The translations under genes and the position numbers were made by a program. Positions 51,358 through 59,049 of a stretch of 64,000 nt of DNA are shown piece after piece (the stretch's first letter is position 1; each line of letters starts with the position of its first letter). The DNA is from CAXXOK01 sp963675925 (GTDB taxonomy: Bacteria; Bacillota; Clostridia; Christensenellales; Aristaeellaceae): NCBI GenBank assembly GCA_963675925.2, contig CAXXIB010000003.1, positions 310,001-374,000 on the forward strand, given 5' to 3'. The notes under the pieces were generated by a model that worked only from the letters and a program-made list of their open reading frames with translations, did no database searches and was not told where the DNA came from.

Positions 51358-53607
51358 TTATCGATTCAATTTCGCCATAACATGCATACATTTTGGCATA
51401 TTGCCGATCAGCGCTTCTGTAAGCTCTGGGGGGAACTGCAGCGCGGCCAGCTTTGGTACAATCCATGCCAGCGCTGCCGTATCCACAGCCTCCATCAGAC
51501 CGCCGTTTAACTGCGGAGTTGCTGCCCGGACAAAGGTATAGGCTGCCATGCTGATATCGTCGGGAATCTCAATGTTTTGCGATAGCAGTCTGTTTCTAAG
51601 ACTGATAAGCCACTCTTCCCCATCCTTATAGAGAAGGTCTGCGCGATTGGCGAATGCATGAATGGAGTGCAGTGACACCGGACGTCCGGTTTCATTCATG
51701 CGCTCCAGTTCACGGTTTCTATTGTATTCGGGAACGCGCGCCACGGGCAGTGAACCGGCAGGTTCCATATGGTTTTGGTCCAGCAAGCGAATTGTTTTAT
51801 GGCCGTAGGCGTGAATTGCAGCGCGGCCATCCTTGATGATTTCGAATGTGGGTGTACGCTGATCGGTTTCAGGCAGTAAGCTTACAATCCGTAAATTCTG
51901 ATTGCCGTCTGTCCATGCCGTAACATTGAGCAACCCAAGCGCCCGCAATACGTTTTTAACATAGAGCTCCGCTTCAGCTATCGTGTCTCCGGCTACGCAG
52001 ATTTCTTCGTGCGTGGACAGAAATACCATAAACTCCGTAACGCAGTCGTGTTTGCATTTAAAGCCCATTGCGCTCATGGTGTTCCAAACAGTTTCTACAA
52101 TTTCGTAGGTTTCAACTGATACGCCCATCGTTGGCGAGAGTATCAAATCCGCACCGTTGCTTTGTATATCCATAGCCGCTTTGGCTTTGAGCAGTTTCAG
52201 CGTACCCGTTTGTATGCTGTCTCCAAGCTGAGACAGGGTTTCTTCCGCTGCTTTCTGCTGGGCGGTCAGCTCTTCCAGGCGGCTGGAGAGTGTTTCCAGC
52301 TCCTTCTGCTTTTGCTTTGCCAGCTCCGTGTACATTTTTTCTTTGATTTGCTGATAATTATTCTTGACCTTGTCCAGTTCCACCAAAAGGGCGATTCTCT
52401 CGCCTTCAATTTCGTCCAGCTCTGCTTTAGCGGCAGAGTATGCTGTTTGGGTCTGGCGATCCATAAACTTGGACGCCATCATGGAATCAATCAGTTCCTG
52501 GTTGTCTCCCAAAATACCCAGCGCTTGCTGATGCAACGACGGAATACTCCACGCGTGCTGCAATGCTATACGCAGGTTTTCTATTGGATTTTCAACCATA
52601 CGCCGATCTGACCGTGCAGCATCAGACTGCTGCTGTTTTTGATTGATTTGTTTTTCGACAACACCGTGCACAACCCCATGGCCGTTGTGACTGGGTTTAC
52701 CGTTTTTCGGCGATTCGCTAATCGGAGTACCGTGGAACTTCGGCGCTTCCTTTGGCTGATCATTCACAACCGGTACAGGTGTATCCACAAGCCGATTCGC
52801 ACTGACGGAAACCGGTTTATTGAGTTCTGATATTTGCTCGATTGTCGTTAAATCATCGTCGAGAATTTCAAGCTTTGTGCCAATTGGAATCGAATCCGAT
52901 GCCACTTCGGCCTTTATTTCCGGTGCAGGCTGCGGGATGGGTTCTTGCACCGGCAAAGGTGCCGCAGGTTCCAACACCGCAGGTTTATCCTGCTTGAGCG
53001 TATTGCTACGCTTCTGCTCCCGTTTCCGCTGCCGCCAGGTGACAATCGCCTCCGGGTTCCAGTAAAAGCTGCGCTGATTTCCATCACTGTCTTCCACGGT
53101 GTGCAGCAGGAACTGCTCATTGCCAAAGGGCTTGAGTTCGTCCCAGTCCACAGCAGCATCCTTTTGGATCGGCCCATACAGAACTTTGCCGCGCTGCAAT
53201 AAAACGTTTTCGGTTAGAGCAGAAGAAATGGGCTGATTTTCCTGAAACACCTCGAACACCGAGCTGGGCTCAAAGCCGCAGATGACATCAGAATAAATGG
53301 CGTATTGGTTGCATTCACCCTGGTTTGGATCATAGTTGCGATTTTGGCGCACCTTGGTCAGCTCTTTGCCATCACTGCTCAACTGCACACAGCAAAGAGA
53401 ACCCATTTCACGCATGCGTTCCTTAAAGCTTGATTGTTCACGCTTATCGGGGATAATACGCAAACTGCCAAAATCGGGATAGGATTGCTTTCTGTTACCA
53501 AAAATTAAGCCGTCCTTGGTACAAAGCGGGAAAATCCGAAAAATCATTCGCTGACTATTATCTTCGTCAAGCAGGGATAGTGTAATGGTCCCGTCCAGTC
53601 TCTTCAT
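51358..53607 (-). CDS. Large coiled-coil protein of unknown function
   Basis: 749 residues; no family recognised. N-terminal part (about 1-190) looks folded and contains LRIIPDKREQSSFKERMREMGS and repeated references to charged loops. A Pro/Glu-rich linker follows (about 200-340). A long coiled coil at about 389-464 contains EIEGERIALLVELDKVKNNYQQIKE. The C-terminal domain of about 270 residues includes ILSPTMGVSVETYEIVETVWNTMSAMGF and EEICVAGDTIAEAELYVKNVLRALG. No signal peptide, no TM helix. Upstream lies a 200-base leader with two hairpins. The build (folded head, linker, coiled coil, folded tail) suggests a cytoplasmic scaffold. Confidence 0.75.
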   Translation of the reverse strand: MKRLDGTITLSLLDEDNSQRMIFRIFPLCTKDGLIFGNRKQSYPDFGSLRIIPDKREQSSFKERMREMGSLCCVQLSSDGKELTKVRQNRNYDPNQGECNQYAIYSDVICGFEPSSVFEVFQENQPISSALTENVLLQRGKVLYGPIQKDAAVDWDELKPFGNEQFLLHTVEDSDGNQRSFYWNPEAIVTWRQRKREQKRSNTLKQDKPAVLEPAAPLPVQEPIPQPAPEIKAEVASDSIPIGTKLEILDDDLTTIEQISELNKPVSVSANRLVDTPVPVVNDQPKEAPKFHGTPISESPKNGKPSHNGHGVVHGVVEKQINQKQQQSDAARSDRRMVENPIENLRIALQHAWSIPSLHQQALGILGDNQELIDSMMASKFMDRQTQTAYSAAKAELDEIEGERIALLVELDKVKNNYQQIKEKMYTELAKQKQKELETLSSRLEELTAQQKAAEETLSQLGDSIQTGTLKLLKAKAAMDIQSNGADLILSPTMGVSVETYEIVETVWNTMSAMGFKCKHDCVTEFMVFLSTHEEICVAGDTIAEAELYVKNVLRALGLLNVTAWTDGNQNLRIVSLLPETDQRTPTFEIIKDGRAAIHAYGHKTIRLLDQNHMEPAGSLPVARVPEYNRNRELERMNETGRPVSLHSIHAFANRADLLYKDGEEWLISLRNRLLSQNIEIPDDISMAAYTFVRAATPQLNGGLMEAVDTAALAWIVPKLAALQFPPELTEALIGNMPKCMHVMAKLNR

Positions 53608-53689
53608 TGCAAATCGAGCCTCCGATAGCTTCTCGAACTTTAGGGATACTTGGAATCATTCCGGATGATGAAGATATTCACCAAGAATA

Positions 53690-53730
53690 GCTGTATTGAA
53701 AGTGAGTAATACAGCCACACATTCTGTGTG
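53690..53730 (-). repeat. Two tandem hairpins in the leader of the 749-residue protein gene
   Basis: GCTGTATT (53690-53697) with AATACAGC (53708-53715), 10-base loop, directly followed by CACAC (53716-53720) with GTGTG (53726-53730), 5-base loop. They sit about 80-115 bases before the ATG at 53607, inside the predicted leader. Confidence 0.55.
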
Positions 53731-53808
53731 AAGAAAAACTATCAACGCGGAAGCAACACATCAGCCGTTTGAAAGCATGGCCTATATGGTTGCTTGTATA
53801 CCACTTCT

Positions 53809-53836
53809 AGTTTAAACGATTGCTACAATTTGTCAA
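53809..53836 (-). promoter_or_regulatory. Promoter of the 749-residue protein gene
   Basis: Minus strand: TTGACA (53836-53831), 16-base spacer and TAAACT (53814-53809), giving a leader of about 195 bases. Together with the divergent promoter below, this accounts for the 385-base gap 53608-53992, which holds no gene. Confidence 0.55.
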
Positions 53837-53927
53837 TAGTTTACATAATATGAACATTGGTCTTTTATTGTACTCATCGAAGCAATCGAATTATTACGAA
53901 ACATTTGTGACATTGTTTGCATATGAC

Positions 53928-53977
53928 TTGACCAGTTCATACCGCTGTAATATATTAGTCATAGCGTAAAATTACGC
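53928..53977 (+). promoter_or_regulatory. Promoter and leader hairpin of the SH3/PG-binding protein gene
   Basis: TTGACC (53928-53933), 17-base spacer and TATATT (53951-53956). A small inverted repeat, GCGTAA-AA-TTACGC (53964-53977), occupies the start of the mRNA and abuts the AAGGAGG ribosome site. Confidence 0.65.
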
Positions 53978-53992
53978 AAGGAGGTCATCCAC

Positions 53993-55306
53993 ATGCATCG
54001 GTATCCGTGGACCCGGTATCTGTCCATTGTCACAGTGTTAATCATGATTATATCCGTTCTCCCCTTTTCAGCCGCACTGGCGGGAGACGTTGGTACAACC
54101 AACGCAAGAGTCGTCCTGCGAAAATCTACCTCGACTGAATCCACAGCGCTGCAAACGCTGCCTAAGGATGAAGAAGTTACGGTTCTGCAATCTCTGGACG
54201 ATTGGTATCGTGTTCGGTACGGCAACTTCACCGGATATATTGCAAAGACCTATATTGATCTTTCAGACAATTCACTGATTCTCAACCAGAATAAAATCAA
54301 GGATCTGGGCAGTGCACCCGGCCCGTTGTATATCGGCGATCAAGGCCCGGATGTCAAAAAACTGCAAAACGCAATGAAAATCCTGGGCTACTACACACTG
54401 CGAGTAGATGGCGATTACGGCACCGGAACCACAGCCGCCGTAGCGCTGTATCAGCAGTCGCAAAACCTTGAACCGGACGGTATTGCCGGAAAACAAACGA
54501 TTACATCTATTTTCGGGAAATGTGCGAAAACCGCCAACATTACCGTATCCGGACGCGATGCAGATAAAAAAGAAACCGAAACCACGACGAAGCCTGCAAC
54601 GGCGGTTAAAAGCACCAAGAACACCGTATCAAGCTTTTCCGATATCAAATCCGTGCCGTCTGCCTGCAAAGAAGGCGATAGCGGCTCCAACGTGATCAAA
54701 GTGCAGCAAGCGCTGTCACTGCTGGGGTACTATTCCCAAACCATTGACGGCGATTTTGGCGAAAATACGAAAGCGGCTGTCATGCGCTTTCAGGAAAACC
54801 GCGGCATGAATGCCGACGGCATCGCCGGTGCTGCTACCATTCGCGTTATGTTCAGCGGTACCGGGGTGAAAAGCAATACCAAGTCCGCAACCAAAACGTA
54901 TAAAACCCGCGTGCTGAGCTGGTTTGATGACCATGTAACCAACGTGATTCCCAAAGGCGCTACGTTCACCATCAAGGATGTTCGCACCGGTAAAACCTTT
55001 TCCGCAGTTCGCTGGAGCGGTGTTAACCACTTGGATGCCGAGCCTGCTTCCTCAAAGGATACGGAGGCCTTTAAATCCATCTATCGCGGGAAATGGAGCT
55101 GGGCTCGCAGACCGATTTTGATTTTGTATCGTGGAAATGTGTATGCAGCGTCCATGAACGGCATGCCGCATGGAACCTCTACGATCTCGAATAACTTTGA
55201 TGGTCATTTCTGCATTCACTTCAAGGATTCGAAAACGCATGAAACCAATGTAGTGGATTCAGGACATCAGAATGCAGTGAAAGTCGCCTCCAACGCAACG
55301 TGGTAA
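53993..55306 (+). CDS. Secreted SH3 / peptidoglycan-binding protein with C-terminal Cys-His domain
   Basis: 437 residues. A signal peptide (about 1-30) precedes a bacterial SH3 domain (about 35-92: ARVVLRKSTSTESTAL, VTVLQSLDDWYRVRYGNFTGYIAKTYI). Two PG_binding_1 repeats follow (about 112-170 and 225-282), each with LGYY-VDGDYG/IDGDFG and DGIAGKQT/DGIAGAAT. The C-terminal 130 residues contain DDHVTNVIPKGATFTIKDVRTGKTF and GHFCIHFKDSKTHE followed by VDSGHQ. This tail domain occurs in many clostridial wall proteins; the Cys and His could be catalytic, but no enzyme class is established by the sequence. AAGGAGG precedes the ATG. Confidence 0.85.
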   Translation: MHRYPWTRYLSIVTVLIMIISVLPFSAALAGDVGTTNARVVLRKSTSTESTALQTLPKDEEVTVLQSLDDWYRVRYGNFTGYIAKTYIDLSDNSLILNQNKIKDLGSAPGPLYIGDQGPDVKKLQNAMKILGYYTLRVDGDYGTGTTAAVALYQQSQNLEPDGIAGKQTITSIFGKCAKTANITVSGRDADKKETETTTKPATAVKSTKNTVSSFSDIKSVPSACKEGDSGSNVIKVQQALSLLGYYSQTIDGDFGENTKAAVMRFQENRGMNADGIAGAATIRVMFSGTGVKSNTKSATKTYKTRVLSWFDDHVTNVIPKGATFTIKDVRTGKTFSAVRWSGVNHLDAEPASSKDTEAFKSIYRGKWSWARRPILILYRGNVYAASMNGMPHGTSTISNNFDGHFCIHFKDSKTHETNVVDSGHQNAVKVASNATW

Positions 55307-55322
55307 ATTGAAAGCAAACAAT

Positions 55323-55354
55323 AAGGCGAGCGCTTACAGCAAGCGCTCGCCTTT
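55323..55354. terminator. Bidirectional terminator
   Basis: AAGGCGAGCGCTT (55323-55335), loop ACAGC, AAGCGCTCGCCTT (55341-55353): a perfect 13-bp stem between the 3' ends of the genes at 55306 (+) and 55365 (-). Confidence 0.92.
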
Positions 55355-55364
55355 ACTATACGGC

Positions 55365-55649
55365 TTATTCTTCATCGCTGTTAAAAACACGTTTCACAGT
55401 CTGCGTCCCGGTTTTCACCACTTCATCAAAGCTGGTCTCAAACCCTTCGCCGCTGGAATCCACCGACAGACGATACCCCAAAATCAGTGAAGCGATCACG
55501 CCACCAATCACCAGCCAGGGGGCCGTAAGCAGAGCGATTACGGAGAAGAGAACCGACAGGTTCACAATTGGCATATCTCCGCGCCTGATTTTCACCCTTG
55601 TCCTGTACATGACCTTGAAGAATCCGCCGTTTTGTTTCTTTTCTTCCAT
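55365..55649 (-). CDS. Small membrane protein, paralogue of the membrane part of the protein at 25029 (DUF4342-like)
   Basis: 94 residues: a short charged N-terminus, basic YRTRVKIRRGDMP, then the membrane segment IVNLSVLFSVIALLTAPWLVIGGVIASLILGYRLSV (about 28-63) and an acidic tail with EGFETSFDEVVKTGTQTVKRVF. The order of residues (IVxLNLS, LxAPWxVIxG, LGYRxxxD) parallels residues 79-120 of the 25029-25649 protein, which has an additional UBA-like N-terminus. ATG 55649 has AAGGAGG 11 bases upstream. The gene has the same promoter architecture as the two-component operon, so it is a likely target of that regulator. Confidence 0.8.
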   Translation of the reverse strand: MEEKKQNGGFFKVMYRTRVKIRRGDMPIVNLSVLFSVIALLTAPWLVIGGVIASLILGYRLSVDSSGEGFETSFDEVVKTGTQTVKRVFNSDEE

Positions 55650-55698
55650 TGCTTTGTATTCCTCCTTAGTATTGCAAAGTTGTTTATTCGACGTTGTA

Positions 55699-55766
55699 AG
55701 CATACCATGGCGATAGATGAGATGCTTGAGACACGCTTTATGGTTTCATGAGAATATCATGAGAAT
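55699..55766 (-). promoter_or_regulatory. Second copy of the predicted response-regulator operator plus -10 box
   Basis: Minus strand: ATTCTCATGAT (55766-55756) and ATTCTCATGAA (55755-55745) in tandem, TGTCTCAAGCA (55733-55723) at the 33-bp register, then 18 bases to TATGCT (55704-55699). Spacing is identical to that at 24912-24979; predicted leader is about 42 bases in both cases. Confidence 0.75.
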
Positions 55767-55791
55767 CTGTAGATAAAAAAGCCGTCTGCAA

Positions 55792-55820
55792 TTGACAGGC
55801 TGTATTCGCTGGACTATACT
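55792..55820 (+). promoter_or_regulatory. Promoter of the acyl-CoA synthetase gene
   Basis: TTGACA (55792-55797), 17-base spacer and TATACT (55815-55820), 45 bases before the GTG start. It is 26 bases from the divergent operator repeats. Confidence 0.8.
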
Positions 55821-55865
55821 TTTTGAAAGAAAAGTGATGTCAATGTAGTGCAGGAGGATGGTAGA

Positions 55866-57500
55866 GTGATCATCACCGAGTTTCTGGAGAAAAATGCTAA
55901 ATTCACGCCCGACAATGCAGCGTTAGTGGAAATCAACCCGGCGTTGCAGCCGGATCATACCATTTCATGGCGGGAGTTCAACCTGATCGAATCCGCGTCC
56001 GGTGGCAAATACCGCAGAGAAATTACCTGGAGAGAGTTTGACCAGACCGCCAACCGGTTTGCAAATTTGCTTTTGTCGCGCGGCGTTAAAAAGGGTGACA
56101 AGGTCGCCATCTTACTGATGAACTGTCTGGAATGGCTGCCAATCTATTTCGGTATTCTAAAGACCGGCGCATTGGCTGTGCCGCTCAATTTCCGCTATAC
56201 CGCTGAAGAAATCGACTATTGTTTACACCTGTCCGATGCCTCTGTTCTTATATTCGGGCCGGAGTTCACCGGGCGCGTGGAACAGACGCAAAATACCCTC
56301 ACAGATATTCGTCATTTCTTTTTTGTTGGGAACGATACACCCGCTTTTTGCGACAATTTTGAACACTATATAACCTTCTGCTCTTCCACAGCACCGGCAG
56401 TGGAAGTGGTTGAGAAGGACGATGCCGCCATCTACTTCTCCTCCGGGACAACAGGCTTCCCCAAAGCCATTCTGCACAGTCATGAAGGCTTGCTGGCCGC
56501 GTGCCTGGCAGAGCAGAAACATCATGGACAAACCAAGGACGATGTGTTTCTGTGCATTCCCCCGCTGTACCACACCGGGGCGAAAATGCATTGGTTCGGA
56601 AGTTTAATGGTCGGTGGCAAAGCCGTGCTGCTGCGCGGCATCAGTGCGAAATGGGTATTGCAGTCCGTATCCGATGAAAAAGCAACCATCGTATGGCTGC
56701 TGGTGCCCTGGGCGCAGGATATTTTAGATAGTATTGAACGCGGCGATCTGGATTTGAATGATTATCAGCTGTCCCAGTGGCGTTTGATGCATATCGGTGC
56801 CCAGCCTGTACCGCCCAGCCTGATTACACGTTGGCTGACTGTGTTCCCCCACCAGCAATATGATACCAACTATGGCCTCAGTGAATCAGCCGGGCCGGGC
56901 TGCGTGCATCTGGGCGTTGAGAATGTACACAAGGTTGGCGCGATAGGGATTGCCGGATACCAGTGGCAGACCCGCATTGTGGATGATGCTATGTGTGATG
57001 TTGATCATGGCGATGTTGGCGAGCTGGCCGTCAAAGGTCCCGGATTGATGAAATGCTATTATCATAATCAGGAAGCCACGGACGAAATTCTGGTAAACGG
57101 TTGGCTGCGTACCGGGGATATGGCCAAAATGGATGACGATGGCTTCATCTACCTGGTTGACCGTAAAAAGGATGTCATTATTTCTGGCGGAGAGAATATC
57201 TATCCTGTGCAGATTGAGGATTTCCTGCGGTCACATGACAAGATTAAAGATGTCGCCGTAATTGGGATGCCGGATGATAGGCTTGGCGAAATATCCGCAG
57301 CCATCGTTGAGCTCAAGGAAGACGGCAGCGCAAATGAAGATGATATCATTACGTTCTGCATGGACTTGCCCCGCTATAAACGGCCGCGTCGCATCATCTT
57401 TGCCAAGGTGCCGCGGAACCCGACCGGTAAAATTGAAAAACCCAAACTGCGCCATCTCTATGGTGTTGAGCATTTGGTTGAAAAGCAAGTCACACAATAG
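55866..57500 (+). CDS. AMP-dependent acyl-CoA synthetase/ligase
   Basis: A 544-residue adenylate-forming enzyme that activates a carboxylic acid to its CoA thioester. The P-loop is IYFSSGTTGFPKAILHSH (about 193-210). A5-like YGLSESAGPGC, A7 LRTGDMAKMDDDGFIYLVDRKKDVIISGGENIYPVQIE and the catalytic Lys in RNPTGKIEKPKLRHL are intact. The length and motif set match medium/long-chain acyl-CoA synthetases; exact acyl chain unknown. GTG 55866 lies 8 bases after AGGAGG; GTG 55848 is upstream of that site and less likely. A bidirectional terminator follows the gene. Confidence 0.9.
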   Translation: MIITEFLEKNAKFTPDNAALVEINPALQPDHTISWREFNLIESASGGKYRREITWREFDQTANRFANLLLSRGVKKGDKVAILLMNCLEWLPIYFGILKTGALAVPLNFRYTAEEIDYCLHLSDASVLIFGPEFTGRVEQTQNTLTDIRHFFFVGNDTPAFCDNFEHYITFCSSTAPAVEVVEKDDAAIYFSSGTTGFPKAILHSHEGLLAACLAEQKHHGQTKDDVFLCIPPLYHTGAKMHWFGSLMVGGKAVLLRGISAKWVLQSVSDEKATIVWLLVPWAQDILDSIERGDLDLNDYQLSQWRLMHIGAQPVPPSLITRWLTVFPHQQYDTNYGLSESAGPGCVHLGVENVHKVGAIGIAGYQWQTRIVDDAMCDVDHGDVGELAVKGPGLMKCYYHNQEATDEILVNGWLRTGDMAKMDDDGFIYLVDRKKDVIISGGENIYPVQIEDFLRSHDKIKDVAVIGMPDDRLGEISAAIVELKEDGSANEDDIITFCMDLPRYKRPRRIIFAKVPRNPTGKIEKPKLRHLYGVEHLVEKQVTQ

Positions 57501-57504
57501 CGAT

Positions 57505-57537
57505 AAAAAACTCCCGGCGGATTGCCGGGAGTTTTTT
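57505..57537. terminator. Bidirectional terminator
   Basis: AAAAAACTCCCGGC (57505-57518), loop GGATT, GCCGGGAGTTTTTT (57524-57537); stop codons flank it on both strands (57500 and 57540). Confidence 0.93.
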
Positions 57538-57539
57538 GT

Positions 57540-58172
57540 TTATAAGCTGTGAATCAACTGTACCAGTGCTTTGGGGTCCGGGCTTTGAAAGAAGGTCGTC
57601 CCCAATACGAGCATATCCGCCCCGGCCTGTGCAACTAGCCCGGCATTATCCGCGTTGATGCCACCGTCCGCTTCAATGATGCCCAGATAGCCCAAGGAGC
57701 GGATTTCTGCTATTTTACGCACCATATCCGGCATCAGCTTCTGCCCGCCAAAGCCAGGTTCCACAGTCATGACCAGCACCTGATCCGGTGGTGTATCCAG
57801 CGTCTGGAGTATGGATGCCGGTGTACCCGGTTTTAAGGATGCTCCGGCACGAAGGCCTCTTGATTTGATCTTCTCGATCGATTTTGCAAAGCTGTCACTT
57901 TCCACATGAACTGTGATGGCATCTGCACCGCTATCTGCGAAAATATCAATGTAGCGCAGAGGGTCGTGCAGCATGAGATGCACATCAAAATACGCTTTAA
58001 ATTCCTTGCTCATGTCCTTAAGCAGGTTTGGTCCAAACGATATATTGGGTACGAAAACTCCGTCCATGACATCAAAATGCACGGCATCACAGCCGCTGTC
58101 TACAATGCGATGGACTGCATCGGCCATATGCATGGTGTTGGCCGCCAAAATGGAGGCTGCTAATTTACTCAT
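57540..58172 (-). CDS. rpe: Ribulose-phosphate 3-epimerase
   Basis: A 210-residue TIM-barrel enzyme of the pentose phosphate pathway that interconverts ribulose-5-P and xylulose-5-P. Signature elements are KLAASILAANTMHM, the metal/substrate-binding HFDVMDGVFVPNISFGP, VHLMLHDPLRYID, VMTVEPGFGGQKLMP and IEADGGINADNAG. ATG 58172 gives the normal length; the gene overlaps the end of rsgA by 8 bases. It is the last gene of the prpC-prkC-rsgA-rpe block, and the order is conserved in Firmicutes. Confidence 0.96.
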   Translation of the reverse strand: MSKLAASILAANTMHMADAVHRIVDSGCDAVHFDVMDGVFVPNISFGPNLLKDMSKEFKAYFDVHLMLHDPLRYIDIFADSGADAITVHVESDSFAKSIEKIKSRGLRAGASLKPGTPASILQTLDTPPDQVLVMTVEPGFGGQKLMPDMVRKIAEIRSLGYLGIIEADGGINADNAGLVAQAGADMLVLGTTFFQSPDPKALVQLIHSL

Positions 58173-59049
58173 AACGTCCTTCCCACGCTTGTTTCGCGTT
58201 TGCCAGTAATTGATGATAGCGTTCCAGCCGCTCTGCTGGAATGTCTCCCGCATCGCGGGCTTTCAGCACCGCGCAGCCGGGCTCTGAATAATGGTAGCAA
58301 GGCTGGAAACGGCATTGAGACTCATACTCGCTAAATTCCGGATAATAGTCTTTGAGCATGACCGGGTCCTCCGGCTGTGCCTGCGCCAGTAAGCTGAAAC
58401 CGGCAGTATCGAGGACTTCAAAGCCATCTTTGATCAGCAGTTCCGCATGGCGCGTTGTATGCTTCCCCCGGCCGATCTTTTGACTGATCTCACCGACATC
58501 CAAATCGATTCCCGTCACCGCTGCGACGAGTGAGCTTTTCCCCACACCGCTTTGCCCAGCAAAGCAGCATATTCCCTTACGCATCAGCGCTTCCAGCTCC
58601 GTAAGCCCTTCACCTTTTTTAACACTGGTGATGGCAACCGGGTCGCCGGTCGCGGCATATTGCTGTTTGATTTCTTTACACAATGCAAGATCTAAATCCG
58701 ATTTGTTGATGATCAGTACCGGCGCGATGTTTTGCTTTCGCGCTTCAATCATCAGGGAATCCGTCAGCAGCAGATCAGGCTTGGGTTTGGGCGCAATCAC
58801 AATAAACAAATAGGCGATGTTTGCCACAGGTGGCCGAACCAGTTCGTTTTTTCGCTCCAGTATCTCGTCAATCCAGCTTTCGTCTTCGCCTAGTCCAAGT
58901 GTGAATCGAACGCTATCGCCGATCATCGGTGTAATCTTATCTTTACGAAACACGCCCCTGGCCCGCAAGGTATAAATCTGACCATCGGTTGCGCGAATAT
59001 AGTAAAAGCCGCCGATACCTTTGACAATCACGCCCTGCATGCTTGTCAA
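58165..59049 (-). CDS. rsgA: Ribosome small subunit-dependent GTPase RsgA
   Basis: A circularly permuted GTPase of about 294 residues that helps late 30S assembly. Order of motifs: OB-fold N-terminus GVIVKGIGGFYYI, G4 IINKSDLD, G1 GQSGVGKSSLV, G3 DTAGF and the C-terminal zinc motif CRFQPCYHYSEPGCAV. TTG 59049 is 5 bases after GGAG and forms a TTGA overlap with the prkC stop; ATG 59040 is an alternative three codons later. Encoded between prkC and rpe, as in B. subtilis. Confidence 0.95.
   Translation of the reverse strand: MTSMQGVIVKGIGGFYYIRATDGQIYTLRARGVFRKDKITPMIGDSVRFTLGLGEDESWIDEILERKNELVRPPVANIAYLFIVIAPKPKPDLLLTDSLMIEARKQNIAPVLIINKSDLDLALCKEIKQQYAATGDPVAITSVKKGEGLTELEALMRKGICCFAGQSGVGKSSLVAAVTGIDLDVGEISQKIGRGKHTTRHAELLIKDGFEVLDTAGFSLLAQAQPEDPVMLKDYYPEFSEYESQCRFQPCYHYSEPGCAVLKARDAGDIPAERLERYHQLLANAKQAWEGRYE

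Noticed and set aside
51358..53607. Degenerate AAA+ ATPase in the C-terminal half of the 749-residue protein
   Set aside because: The segment ICVAGDTIAEAELYV vaguely recalls a P-loop region but lacks GxxxxGK[ST]; evidence is too weak.
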